Below are positions 25,351 through 33,664 of a stretch of DNA of 64,000 nt, one piece after another (the first letter of the stretch is position 1; the number at the start of each line of letters is the position of its first letter). The notes beneath the pieces were generated by a model. The model worked only from the letters and a program-made list of their open reading frames with translations, was not told where the DNA came from and made no database searches. A program made the position numbers and the translations under genes. The DNA comes from Aridibacter sp965216195 (GTDB taxonomy: Bacteria > Acidobacteriota > Blastocatellia > Pyrinomonadales > Pyrinomonadaceae): NCBI GenBank assembly GCA_965216195.1, contig OZ244151.1, positions 868,001-932,000 of the forward strand, written 5' to 3'.

Positions 25351-26445
25351 ATGTCCAGCCTTTATCAAAACTTAATGCGACCCGCCTTGTTTAGTTTTTC
25401 GAGCGAAACTGCGCATGAAATCGGACTTAACTCGTTACGCGTCGGGCTCGGGTCGAAGTTTGCACAAAAGATTGCGAGAAAAAGGTTTGTGTCTGATGAT
25501 TTTGTGGCGCTTGAGCGATTCGGATTGAAGTTTCCTAATCCGTTTGGGATGGCGGCGGGGTTTGATAAAAACGGTGTTGTTGTGAATCAACTCGCGGCTC
25601 TAGGGTTTGGCTTTGTAGAAGTTGGAACCGTAACACATAAACGGCAGGAAGGTAATTCGCTTCCCAGACTTTTTCGTTTACCAAAAGATGAGGCATTGAT
25701 AAATAGGATGGGGTTTAACAACGACGGCACGCCACATGTAGTCGAGCGCCTGAAAAAGATTAACGCGGAATGTGTTTTGGGCGTAAATATAGGGAAAAAC
25801 AAGGACGTGCCTAACGAGGAGGCGACGGAAAACTATCTCGCAAGTTTTGACCTGGCGTTTGAAGTTGCTGATTATATCGCCGTAAACGTTTCTTCACCGA
25901 ATACGCCGAATCTTAGGGCGCTTCAAAGCTCTGATAATTTGGAGGATCTATTGTCGGCCCTGCAACGAAGAAACCGGGAGCTTGGAGGGAAGCCTCTTCT
26001 GGTCAAAATTGCACCGGATCTTGATGAAGAAGGGATAGAGGTAGTGGTCGATGTCGTTTTAAAGCATGGAATTTCCGGAATTATTGCGACAAATACAACA
26101 ATATCGAGAGACGGGCTAAAAACCGCCTCGCCTGAGATAGATGAAATTGGTGCCGGAGGCTTGAGCGGTGCCCCCATTAGGAAACGCTCAAACGAAGTGA
26201 TTAGGAAGCTGTATAAGCATTCAAAAGGGAAGTGTCCGATTGTCGGTGTCGGCGGAGTTTTTACAGCTGAGGATGCATTTGAGAAGATCGTTTCAGGCGC
26301 TTCTTTGATTCAGGCTTACACCGGATTTATCTATCGCGGGATATCTTTTGCAAGGGATGTGAATCAAGGGCTATTGGAAATTTTGAAAGATCGAGGATTT
26401 AACTCGATTGACGATGCGATTGGCGTAGGAGTAAAAGGGGTCTGA
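25351..26445 (+). CDS. pyrD: Dihydroorotate dehydrogenase (quinone), class 2
   Basis: The 364-residue flavoprotein oxidises dihydroorotate to orotate with quinone as acceptor. Class 2 features are the N-terminal membrane-associating helices (first ~40 residues, including MRPALFSFSSETAHEIGLNSL), NPFGMAAGFDKNG (62-74), the FMN-site GFVEVGTVT, NRMGFNNDG, and the VNVSSPNTPNLR stretch holding the catalytic serine. SGASLIQAYTGFIYRG closes the phosphate site. It is divergent from pyrR with very little space between, so both genes may share control. Confidence 0.93.
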   Translation: MSSLYQNLMRPALFSFSSETAHEIGLNSLRVGLGSKFAQKIARKRFVSDDFVALERFGLKFPNPFGMAAGFDKNGVVVNQLAALGFGFVEVGTVTHKRQEGNSLPRLFRLPKDEALINRMGFNNDGTPHVVERLKKINAECVLGVNIGKNKDVPNEEATENYLASFDLAFEVADYIAVNVSSPNTPNLRALQSSDNLEDLLSALQRRNRELGGKPLLVKIAPDLDEEGIEVVVDVVLKHGISGIIATNTTISRDGLKTASPEIDEIGAGGLSGAPIRKRSNEVIRKLYKHSKGKCPIVGVGGVFTAEDAFEKIVSGASLIQAYTGFIYRGISFARDVNQGLLEILKDRGFNSIDDAIGVGVKGV

Positions 26446-26494
26446 CGCCCCGAAATTAGAATCTTTTTCAGCATTTGGTTTGCTTGTTTGTAGT

Positions 26495-26522
26495 TTGACA
26501 CAGACCTTCGAGAGGTTATAAT
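26495..26522 (+). promoter_or_regulatory. Consensus sigma70-type promoter before the DUF177-rpmF-fab cluster
   Basis: TTGACA (26495-26500) and TATAAT (26517-26522) are both perfect hexamers with a 16-base spacer. The first gene starts at 26573, giving a leader of about 45 bases. It is the best promoter match in the window and fits a highly expressed ribosomal and fatty-acid operon. Confidence 0.8.
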
Positions 26523-26572
26523 TATTTCCTTTGTATTTGCGCTGTTTGAAAGCCCAATTTATCTCGATAAAA

Positions 26573-27094
26573 ATGATCGTTGATGTAACAAAACTTGAAA
26601 ATTCTCAGATTGAGATTGACCTTTCGATTAAACCAGAAGAAATCGATATGGAAAGCGAGTTTGTGACGGCGAAGCAGGCAGTTGAGTTCGACGGCAAACT
26701 TGATAATCAGGAGAATTGGACGCTGATTGGCGGAAATATACGTGCGGAGCTGGAAGTGGCTTGTGGGCGTTGTGTGGAGCCTGTCGATAATCCGGTTGAT
26801 CTTCAGTTTGAAACGGCTTTTATTAGAGCTGAGAATTTTACGGAAGAGCGCGAAACGGAGCTTGAAGTTAAGGGGCTCGACGTTTCGCTGTTTGAAGGAA
26901 ACGAGATAAATTTGGTTGAAGTAGCGCAAGAGCAGATTGTAACGTCGCTGCCGCCGCAGGTTTTGTGCAAGGAAGATTGTAAGGGGCTGTGTACGGAGTG
27001 TGGAGCAAATAAGAATTTGAGGGCCTGCAAATGTGGGGAAGCTGAGGTTGACTCGCGCTGGGCAGCGCTAAAAGATATAAAGAAAGATACTTAG
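26573..27094 (+). CDS. DUF177 (YceD-like) zinc-ribbon protein
   Basis: The 173-residue protein matches the YceD/DUF177 family, whose gene sits upstream of rpmF in very many bacteria and is linked to 23S rRNA or ribosome assembly. Seen here: the central CGRCVEP (a CxxC), and a C-terminal second set, CKEDCKGLCTECGANKNLRACKC. I chose the ATG at 26573, since the upstream extension is not conserved-looking and lies too near the promoter. It is followed by rpmF at 46 bases, as expected for the family. Confidence 0.88.
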   Translation: MIVDVTKLENSQIEIDLSIKPEEIDMESEFVTAKQAVEFDGKLDNQENWTLIGGNIRAELEVACGRCVEPVDNPVDLQFETAFIRAENFTEERETELEVKGLDVSLFEGNEINLVEVAQEQIVTSLPPQVLCKEDCKGLCTECGANKNLRACKCGEAEVDSRWAALKDIKKDT

Positions 27095-27140
27095 GTGAAA
27101 CGGGAAATCCTAGTTTCACATTTTATTTTAGGAGTAATAA

Positions 27141-27326
27141 ATGCCAAATCCAAAAAGAAGACATTCAAAATCGCGTACGCGAAAGCGCCGAGCGCATGAC
27201 GCTTTAAAAATTCCTGAGTTTTATCTGGATAAAGATACGGGCGAACCAATGCAGCCGCACCGCATAGATCCGAAGACCGGAGTCTATAAGGGTCGGAAAA
27301 TTCTGAACGTTAAGGAAGAATTGTAA
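27141..27326 (+). CDS. rpmF: 50S ribosomal protein L32, cysteine-free form
   Basis: A 61-residue basic protein starting MPNPKRRHSKSRTRKRRAHD, the L32 signature, and ending with the usual YKGRKIL stretch. Zinc-binding L32 has two CxxC-type pairs; here the region reads FYLDKDTGEPMQPHRIDP with no cysteine at all. It is therefore the C-minus, zinc-independent type. GGAG lies about eight bases upstream of the ATG. It precedes fabH, as in many genomes. Confidence 0.93.
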   Translation: MPNPKRRHSKSRTRKRRAHDALKIPEFYLDKDTGEPMQPHRIDPKTGVYKGRKILNVKEEL

Positions 27327-27345
27327 TTAGTTGACTGGAAGTTTC

Positions 27346-27415
27346 CGAGTTTAAGGAGTTGAACGAGTTTCGTACTTACGAAATCTCAAAACCTCCGCCA
27401 ACTCACTAAACTTCG
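27346..27415 (+). promoter_or_regulatory. Long nested hairpin in the fabH leader
   Basis: CGAGTTTAAGGAGTTG (27346-27361) pairs with CAACTCACTAAACTTCG (27399-27415) with small internal mismatches, enclosing a perfect 7-bp stem TTTCGTA, loop CT, TACGAAA (27368-27383). The outer arm ends four bases before the fabH ATG, so it would occlude the ribosome site. Either translational control or a mobile hairpin remnant. Confidence 0.45.
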
Positions 27416-27419
27416 AAAT

Positions 27420-28397
27420 ATGAACGCAGGAATAATTAGCACGGGGCACGACTATCCGGACGGTATTTTAACCAATGCGGATCTGGAAAAAATAGTAGAA
27501 ACCTCCGATGAGTGGATTACCACCCGCACCGGCATCAAACAGCGTAGAAAAGCTGCTGACGATGAATACACCTCTCAATTTGCGGTTCGAGCAGCTCAAA
27601 AAGCGTTGGAAAAAGCCGATATCGACGTAGAAGATATCGAAATCATCCTTTGCGCAACCACGACACCCGATCAAATCCTTCCGTCAACCGGTTGCCTTAT
27701 TCAAAAAGAAATAGGCGCAACAAATGCGGCAGGAATGGATGTCTTCGCGGCCTGTTCGGGTTTCTTGTACGGCATCACGATGATTGAATCGATGATCCGA
27801 ACTGGAGTTATCAAGCACGCACTTGTGATTGGAGCTGAAGTCTTAACGAAGTACGTCGATTATACGGATCGCTCGACGTGTGTGATTTTTGGCGATGGAG
27901 CAGGTGCCGCGGTAATCGGACCGGTTGAAGATGGAAAAGGCGTGCTCGCAACGAAAATCCTTTCCGATGGCCGGTACGAAGAACAGCTTTTTTCTCCAGG
28001 CGGTGGTACAAAACTTGGAACCACTCACGAAACGATTGACAATCGCGACCACTATTTCAAAATGCGCGGAAATGAGCTTTTCAAAGTGGCGGTTCGTTCA
28101 ATGGCAGGAATTTCAAAGGAACTCCTCGAAAAGACCGGTTATACGATTGACGATGTGAAAATGGTGATTCCGCATCAGGCGAATCAGCGAATTACAGATG
28201 CGGTTGCCTCGCGTCTAAAAGTTCCGGAGGAAAAGCTCTATTCCAACATTGCTGAGCATGGAAACACTTCGTCCGCCTCGATACCGATTGCGCTGGATGA
28301 ATGTCTGGCTGACGGTAAAATTGTTGAAGGCGATCTGGTGCTGATGACCGCTTTTGGCGGCGGCGTTACCTGGGGTGGAACGTTGGTCAGATTTTAG
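27420..28397 (+). CDS. fabH: 3-oxoacyl-ACP synthase III (KASIII)
   Basis: KASIII condenses acetyl-CoA (or a branched starter) with malonyl-ACP to begin fatty-acid synthesis. The 325-residue protein has the Cys-His-Asn triad: VFAACSGFLYG (Cys near 113), MVIPHQANQRI and AEHGNTSSASIPIAL. FGDGAGAAVIG and the TTTPDQILPSTGCLIQ stretch are also typical. plsX, which commonly lies between rpmF and fabH, is absent. A nested hairpin covers the region before its start codon. Confidence 0.94.
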   Translation: MNAGIISTGHDYPDGILTNADLEKIVETSDEWITTRTGIKQRRKAADDEYTSQFAVRAAQKALEKADIDVEDIEIILCATTTPDQILPSTGCLIQKEIGATNAAGMDVFAACSGFLYGITMIESMIRTGVIKHALVIGAEVLTKYVDYTDRSTCVIFGDGAGAAVIGPVEDGKGVLATKILSDGRYEEQLFSPGGGTKLGTTHETIDNRDHYFKMRGNELFKVAVRSMAGISKELLEKTGYTIDDVKMVIPHQANQRITDAVASRLKVPEEKLYSNIAEHGNTSSASIPIALDECLADGKIVEGDLVLMTAFGGGVTWGGTLVRF

Positions 28398-28457
28398 AAT
28401 GCGGAATCCGGAATGCCATTTAATCGAGTTAATTGGAATCAAACAATTGTTTAGTCG

Positions 28458-28472
28458 GCGGTCTACGACCGC
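28458..28472. repeat. Short hairpin between fabH and fabD
   Basis: GCGGTC (28458-28463), loop TAC, GACCGC (28467-28472) forms a perfect 6-bp stem. Only a weak T-run follows, so it is more like a small REP-type hairpin than a terminator. Confidence 0.4.
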
Positions 28473-28536
28473 GAAATTTTGAATTAGATTGGTTGAAGGC
28501 TATAGCGAGAGATAAAAGAGAATTTTAGATATTTGA

Positions 28537-29469
28537 ATGAGTAAAACGGCATACATTTTTCCGGGGCAGGGTTCGCAGAGTGTCGGAATGGGAAGAGACC
28601 TTTTCGATAGCTTTCCGAGTTCGAAAGCAGCATTTGACGAAGCCGATGAAGCGCTCGGTTTTTCGATTTCGGAGATGTGCTTTGCGGGAACCGACGAGGA
28701 TTTGGCGCTAACTGCAAATACTCAGCCGGCGATCTTAACAACTTCTATCGCTGCATTTCGTGCGATAGAAGCAGAGGGTTTTGCAAAACCGGATTTTGTT
28801 GCGGGACACAGTCTTGGAGAATATTCGGCGCTTGTAGCAGCGGGTTCGCTAAGTTTGGGTGATGCGGTTAAAACGGTTCGAAAGCGCGGAACCTATATGC
28901 AGGATGCGGTCCCGGTTGGCGTTGGAGCGATGGCAGCAATATTGGGGCTCGATGCGGAAGCGGTTGAAGAAGGTTGCAAAGAGGCGGCTAAAGAACAGAT
29001 TTGTTCGCCCGCAAATATCAATTCACCGAAGCAAACGGTGATCGCAGGAAACGCTGAAGCCATTGATCGAGCATGCGAAATTTTGAAGGAAAAGGGGGCG
29101 CGGCGAACCGTAAAACTAAACGTTTCGGCACCTTTTCACTGTGATTTGATGAAGCCGGCTCAGGAACAACTTGCGGTTGATTTACAGGAAATTAACTTCA
29201 AGGATTTAGAATCTCCGGTGATTGAAAACGTATCCGCCGAAGAAAATTCCGAAGGGAAGAGAGTCGGGGAAGCGTTGACTCAGCAGGTTTCGTCGACAGT
29301 TAAATGGCTTCAAACGATCGAGTATTTGTTAGGGGAAGGCGTTGAAACTTTGGTTGAGGTAGGCGCCGGGAAGGTTTTATCGGGGTTAGTAAGACAAATT
29401 GACCGCGATGTGAGAGTTTTCAACGTAGGAGACTCTGAGAGTTTAAGAAATACATTGGATAATTTATAA
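28537..29469 (+). CDS. fabD: Malonyl-CoA:ACP transacylase
   Basis: The 310-residue protein transfers malonyl from CoA to ACP. It begins with the family's YIFPGQGSQSVGMGRDL, carries the nucleophile motif AGHSLGEYSALVAAG (Ser near 92), and has the catalytic histidine in NVSAPFHCDLM. It supplies the malonyl-ACP used by FabH and FabF in the same cluster. acpP follows 18 bases later. Its length is normal. Confidence 0.94.
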   Translation: MSKTAYIFPGQGSQSVGMGRDLFDSFPSSKAAFDEADEALGFSISEMCFAGTDEDLALTANTQPAILTTSIAAFRAIEAEGFAKPDFVAGHSLGEYSALVAAGSLSLGDAVKTVRKRGTYMQDAVPVGVGAMAAILGLDAEAVEEGCKEAAKEQICSPANINSPKQTVIAGNAEAIDRACEILKEKGARRTVKLNVSAPFHCDLMKPAQEQLAVDLQEINFKDLESPVIENVSAEENSEGKRVGEALTQQVSSTVKWLQTIEYLLGEGVETLVEVGAGKVLSGLVRQIDRDVRVFNVGDSESLRNTLDNL

Positions 29470-29487
29470 AAAAAGCTAGGAGAAGAT

Positions 29488-29724
29488 ATGTCGGACGTAC
29501 AAGATAAAATTAAGCAAATCATTGTAGATGAATTAGGGGTCGATGAAGCGGAAGTTACTGAAAACGCACGTTTTATCGAAGATCTGGGAGCAGATTCACT
29601 TGACTTGGTTGAGCTCGTGATGCGTTTCGAAGAGGAATTCGATATTGAAATTCCCGATGAAGACGCAGAGAAGATCCAAGGCGTGAAAGACGCTTACGCC
29701 TATGTCGAACAGCAGCAGAAATAA
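29488..29724 (+). CDS. acpP: Acyl carrier protein
   Basis: A 78-residue acidic helical protein with the phosphopantetheine site EDLGADSLDLVELVM, serine near position 37. It carries growing acyl chains between the fatty-acid enzymes. A strong AGGAGA Shine-Dalgarno is seen at 29479-29484, upstream of the ATG. It lies between fabD and fabF, the usual arrangement except that fabG is missing from the run. Confidence 0.96.
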   Translation: MSDVQDKIKQIIVDELGVDEAEVTENARFIEDLGADSLDLVELVMRFEEEFDIEIPDEDAEKIQGVKDAYAYVEQQQK

Positions 29725-29749
29725 AGCCGTTGCCTAATTCGCCATACGT

Positions 29750-29770
29750 AATTCGCGGAAGCGGCGAATT
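29750..29770. repeat. Hairpin in the acpP-fabF gap
   Basis: AATTCGC (29750-29756) and GCGAATT (29764-29770) form a 7-bp stem. The surrounding bases repeat ACGAATT/AATTACGAATTACG motifs up to the fabF start, giving a low-complexity inverted-repeat spacer. No T-run follows. Confidence 0.45.
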
Positions 29771-29800
29771 GCGGGAAACGAATTACGAATTACGAAGCAT

Positions 29801-31045
29801 ATGAAACGTCGTGTTGTAGTAACCGGACTTGGCTTGGTAACCGCATGCGGAAAAGATGTTCCTACTACCTGGGATTCTTTGATGCGCGGCGAGAGTGGTG
29901 CGGACTACATAAAAAAGTTCGATACCGAGGATTTTTCGGTTAAGTTTGCATGTGAAGTTAAAGACTTTGACGCGCACGACTACATACCGAAGAAAGAAGC
30001 TCGTCGAATGGGTGCGTTTACGCATTTCGCCATAGCAGCTTCGGACGAAGCCATAAAAGATAGCGGTCTAGAGATAAACGACTCAAACGCCGAGATGGTC
30101 GGAACCTACATAAGCTCCGGAATCGGAGATTTTTGGGCGATTGAGCGCGAACACGACAAACTTCTAAAGTCTGGACCGGGAAGGGTTTCTCCCTTCTTTA
30201 TTGTTTCGGCGATTGTGAACCTTGCTTCGGGAAATGTTTCGATTCGGCATGGCGCAAAAGGTCCGAATTCCGCGACTGCAACGGCTTGTTCGGCTGGCTC
30301 ACACGCTATCGGAGATAGCTTTAGGCTCATTGAGCGCGGCGATGCTGACGCAATGATTTGTGGTGGCGCTGAAAGTGCGATCACGCCTATGTCAGTAGCG
30401 GGTTTTGCCTCGATGCGAGCTCTTTCGACTAGAAACGACGAACCAAAGCGCGCTTCAAGACCATTTGATGCGGATCGAGACGGTTTCGTGATTGGCGAAG
30501 GAGCCGGGATTCTAATTCTCGAAGAGTTGGAGTTTGCGAAGGCTCGCGGTGCGGTAATCTACGCAGAGATCGTTGGGTACGGAATGACATCTGATGCGTT
30601 TCACGTTACGGCACCTGATGAGACAGGTTCTGGTCCACGACGCGTGATGGAGCGCGCGATCAAGGACGCAGGAATTTCTCCGGAGCAGGTGGGTTATATT
30701 AATGCTCACGGCACGTCGACGCCGTATAACGACAAAACCGAAACGCTCGCGATCAAAAAGTGTTTTGGCGAACACGCAAAGGCGCTCGCTGTAAGCTCGA
30801 CAAAATCGATGACAGGTCACGCACTTGGCGCAGCAGGGGGCATCGAGGCTGTGATTGGTGTTAAATCGTTGACAGAGAACATGTTGCCGCCGACGATCAA
30901 CTACGAGAATCCCGATCCTGACTGCGATTTGGACTATGTGCCAAACGAGGCAAGGGAAGCGAAAGTTGAATGCGTTTTGTCCAATAGTTTTGGTTTTGGC
31001 GGTACGAACGCTTGTTTGATATTTAGGCGGTACGACGAAGACTAA
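29801..31045 (+). CDS. fabF: 3-oxoacyl-ACP synthase II (KASII)
   Basis: The 414-residue elongating condensing enzyme has the Cys-His-His triad: NSATATACSAGSHAIGD (Cys near 164), YINAHGTSTPYND and SMTGHALGAAGG. It starts with KRRVVVTGLGLVTACG and ends with NSFGFGGTNACLIF, as FabF proteins do. It extends acyl-ACP with malonyl-ACP. It closes the fatty-acid run and is separated from etfB by about 150 bases without a gene. Confidence 0.94.
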   Translation: MKRRVVVTGLGLVTACGKDVPTTWDSLMRGESGADYIKKFDTEDFSVKFACEVKDFDAHDYIPKKEARRMGAFTHFAIAASDEAIKDSGLEINDSNAEMVGTYISSGIGDFWAIEREHDKLLKSGPGRVSPFFIVSAIVNLASGNVSIRHGAKGPNSATATACSAGSHAIGDSFRLIERGDADAMICGGAESAITPMSVAGFASMRALSTRNDEPKRASRPFDADRDGFVIGEGAGILILEELEFAKARGAVIYAEIVGYGMTSDAFHVTAPDETGSGPRRVMERAIKDAGISPEQVGYINAHGTSTPYNDKTETLAIKKCFGEHAKALAVSSTKSMTGHALGAAGGIEAVIGVKSLTENMLPPTINYENPDPDCDLDYVPNEAREAKVECVLSNSFGFGGTNACLIFRRYDED

Positions 31046-31165
31046 GTTTTTGCGTTTCGATTGGCTTTTTTGGTTGGAACGCGTTATTTTTGAGTTTTGA
31101 ATGAATGGTCATTCACTGAAGTGCCGGCATCGGAAATTGCAGGACTTTTAGGTTTAATTTATTTT

Positions 31166-31182
31166 CGAACGCTTAGGCGTTC
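31166..31182. repeat. Hairpin just before etfB, similar to 8601-8618
   Basis: CGAACGC (31166-31172), loop TTAG, GCGTTC (31177-31182). The same arms appear with a TTTT loop at 8601-8618. Here it lies 11 bases before the etfB ATG, close enough to affect translation initiation. Confidence 0.5.
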
Positions 31183-31193
31183 CGACGGAAATC

Positions 31194-31973
31194 ATGAAAA
31201 TAATAGTTTTAATGAAGCAGGTCGCCAATAAGGATGCCGTTTTGCGCATCCGGGACGACGAAAAATGGATTGATGATTCGGATGTTTCCCAGCAGACAAA
31301 CGAATCTGATGGATATGCGCTTGAAGAGGCGCTTCGTTTGAAGGAAGCGAAAGGCGAGGGCGAGGTAATCGTTTGCACGCTTGGGAAGGCAAGTGCGAAA
31401 GCGGTAATAAAAGACGGACTCGCACGAGGCGCTGATCGCGGTATTCATATTGTCGTGGAAGACGAGAACGCGCTTTCGCCATATCAAATTGCGAAAACGA
31501 TCGCTGATGCGATTCGAGAAGAAAACGCCGATTTGGTTTTTGGCGGATTGCAGTCAGACGATGCAAGCTACGGTCAAACGGGCGTTGTGCTTGCGGAAAT
31601 GCTTGGAATTCCACACGCTACGATTGTGATCGAAGTGGATCGGGATAGCCTTTCTGATGATAGTTTGCGCGTAAAACGGGAACTTGAAAGCGGCTGGTAT
31701 CAGTGGTTTGACTATAAATTGCCGGCGCTTTTAACGATCCAATCAGGTATATCGCAAATCCGATATGCATCGCTTAAGGGCATCATGGCGGCGAAAAAGA
31801 AAGAGATTAGAGAAGTTACGCCCGAGCTTGTTGCGTTTGATTCCGGGCAAAAAATTGGGAAGGTTTATCTTCCGCTCAAAACTAAACAAACTCAAATGCT
31901 TGGTGATGGCGACGCTAAGGCGGGCGCGACCGAACTTATTGAGAAGCTGAAAACGGAGGCGAGAGTGCTTTGA
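31194..31973 (+). CDS. etfB: Electron transfer flavoprotein beta subunit
   Basis: The 259-residue protein has the AMP-binding ETF beta fold: MKIIVLMKQVANKDAVLRI at the start, ALEEALRLKEAKGEGEVIVCTLG, then LVFGGLQSDDASYGQTGVVLAEMLGIPHAT and the beta-signature region LPALLTIQSGISQIRYASLKGIM (about 178-200). ETF passes electrons from acyl-CoA dehydrogenases to the quinone pool. etfA follows, 124 bases later, in the same direction. No dehydrogenase or ETF-quinone oxidoreductase gene is adjacent. Confidence 0.92.
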   Translation: MKIIVLMKQVANKDAVLRIRDDEKWIDDSDVSQQTNESDGYALEEALRLKEAKGEGEVIVCTLGKASAKAVIKDGLARGADRGIHIVVEDENALSPYQIAKTIADAIREENADLVFGGLQSDDASYGQTGVVLAEMLGIPHATIVIEVDRDSLSDDSLRVKRELESGWYQWFDYKLPALLTIQSGISQIRYASLKGIMAAKKKEIREVTPELVAFDSGQKIGKVYLPLKTKQTQMLGDGDAKAGATELIEKLKTEARVL

Positions 31974-32097
31974 CAGTGAGCTGTAAGCAGAGTAGTAGAG
32001 ACCAGTAGGGACAAAATTATCTATCAGCGGTAAAAAAGTAGACGGTTCGAGGAACGTATAACGAATGCCGTATACGAGTTACCAATTACGAAAAACA

Positions 32098-33060
32098 ATG
32101 ATTTTAGTATTTATCGAACACAAAGATTGCGTATTAAATAAAACCTCGCTCGAAGCTGTTGCGGCAGGACAAAGCATCGGAAAGGAGCTTGGTTTGGGCG
32201 TGGCAGCTGTAGTTTCATGCGCTGGAGATTGTCCTGTGGCGCAAGAAATTTCGAAATATAACTTGGAAAAAGTGATTATCGCGAAAAACGAAAAGCTCGA
32301 CACCTATACGCCTGACGGTTATGCGGACGCATGGGAAGCTGTTATCAAACGCGAAAACCCGCAGTACGTCATCATGGCACACACCTACCAAGTGCGTGAT
32401 TTCTGTCCGAAGGTTGCGACACGATTTGGTAAAGAAATGCTTGGCGATTGCATACGATATTCAAACGAGGGCGGCGATCTTACGTTTACGCGCCGTATCT
32501 TCTTGGGCAAACTCGATGCCGATATCAAGATTGATGGCGAAGGACCATATTTTGTAACTTTCCAGTCAGGCGCTTTTCGCGGCGACGCGGCCGAGGCGGG
32601 AAGTGCGACGGTTGAAACCACGGACATAGAGGTTGGCAATATTCGTATGACACCGGAAGATCCCTTCCAGGAGGCGAAAGCTTCGGTTGATTTAACCAAA
32701 TCAGAAGTTATCGTCGCGGTCGGACGCGGTATCAAATCGGAAGAAAATATCGCAGTTGCTCAGGAGCTTGCTGATGCGCTTGGTGCGGATGTTGCGGCAT
32801 CGCGTCCAATTTGCGACTCCGAGTGGCTTCCGATTGACCGTCAGATCGGCTCTTCGGGACAAACAGTCTCACCAAAACTCTACATCGCTCTAGGGATATC
32901 CGGAGCGATCCAACATACCGTTGGAATGAAAAATTCCGATACAATTGTTGCAATCAATAAGGATAGTGAGGCGCCTATATTTGATATCGCTGATTACGGG
33001 ATTGTTGGTGACTTATTTGACGCGGTGCCCGTTTTGATTGAAGAGATCAAGAAAGGTTAG
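32098..33060 (+). CDS. etfA: Electron transfer flavoprotein alpha subunit
   Basis: The 320-residue protein starts MILVFIEHKDCVLNKTSLEA and ends with the FAD-binding domain of ETF alpha: GRGIKSEENIAVAQELADAL, SRPICDSEWLPIDRQIGSSG and PKLYIALGISGAIQHTVGM. With EtfB it makes a heterodimer that holds one FAD and one AMP. I chose the ATG at 32098 over one eleven codons upstream because family members begin at this ILVFIEH strand. The spacer before it contains short AATTACGA-type repeats like those before fabF. Confidence 0.92.
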   Translation: MILVFIEHKDCVLNKTSLEAVAAGQSIGKELGLGVAAVVSCAGDCPVAQEISKYNLEKVIIAKNEKLDTYTPDGYADAWEAVIKRENPQYVIMAHTYQVRDFCPKVATRFGKEMLGDCIRYSNEGGDLTFTRRIFLGKLDADIKIDGEGPYFVTFQSGAFRGDAAEAGSATVETTDIEVGNIRMTPEDPFQEAKASVDLTKSEVIVAVGRGIKSEENIAVAQELADALGADVAASRPICDSEWLPIDRQIGSSGQTVSPKLYIALGISGAIQHTVGMKNSDTIVAINKDSEAPIFDIADYGIVGDLFDAVPVLIEEIKKG

Positions 33061-33099
33061 CCCGGTTGGGGGAAGGTTGGAATTCTAAGAGTTTTAGTT

Positions 33100-33402
33100 T
33101 TAGCCGACTGACTGGTGCAGGCTTTGCCCGGCTTGAGGTTTAGCGAGGTTTTGTTCGACAAACTTGACTAGTATCAATTCCACAAGCTGCTCATCGACTT
33201 TTCGATCAAATTTCTTGTTCAGCTTCTCGGCGATGTCTTTTGGAGAGCATTTACCATTACACAATTCAAGAATTGCAGCGGAGATTTTGTTCAGACTAAT
33301 GGCATTCGATGTTTCCGTATCGTAAACGATAACTTCGTTGCCAACGTTTTCTGCTATTAGATTTGAGTTGCGCAAGAAAACAGCGCCGCGGGTATCTGTC
33401 AA
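33100..33402 (-). CDS. Stand-alone PqqD-like (RiPP recognition element) protein
   Basis: The 100-residue protein matches the PqqD winged-helix fold: VFLRNSNLIAENVGNEVIVYD, then NAISLNKISAAILELCNGK, SPKDIAEKLNKKFD and the helix VELILVKFVEQNLA. PqqD proteins bind leader peptides of modified peptides for radical-SAM or other enzymes. I place the start at TTG 33402 because GGAGG lies eight bases upstream and the length then equals canonical PqqD; a longer frame from 33486 would add 28 unrelated residues. No peptide precursor, radical-SAM or protease gene is nearby, so its partner is unknown. Confidence 0.8.
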   Translation of the reverse strand: MTDTRGAVFLRNSNLIAENVGNEVIVYDTETSNAISLNKISAAILELCNGKCSPKDIAEKLNKKFDRKVDEQLVELILVKFVEQNLAKPQAGQSLHQSVG

Positions 33403-33605
33403 GTTTCGCTCCTCCAAAATAAAAGTAGTTAGGAGACAACTTACCGATCTGTAGGGTAAGTTCCACCAATTTTGTGAGAACACCACTCCCTGATCTCAAC
33501 TACCATCAAAACCAAGCCAATCGCGTGTGTACTAAAATGGTACAACAACGAACTTGCGTTCATCAACTATATGTTGGGATTTTTCATCAATTACTGCAAA
33601 ATAGG

Positions 33606-33644
33606 GCGATAAGTATTTAAACTCTTTGGTTCAACACTTATCGC
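33606..33644 (-). terminator. Inverted repeat downstream of the aminotransferase
   Basis: GCGATAAGT (33606-33614) pairs with ACTTATCGC (33636-33644) over 9 bp with a 21-base loop. It begins 21 bases after the stop of the aminotransferase. No T-run follows on the minus strand, so it is at best a weak terminator. Confidence 0.35.
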
Positions 33645-33664
33645 GCCATGCTGGAGTTTTTTAA

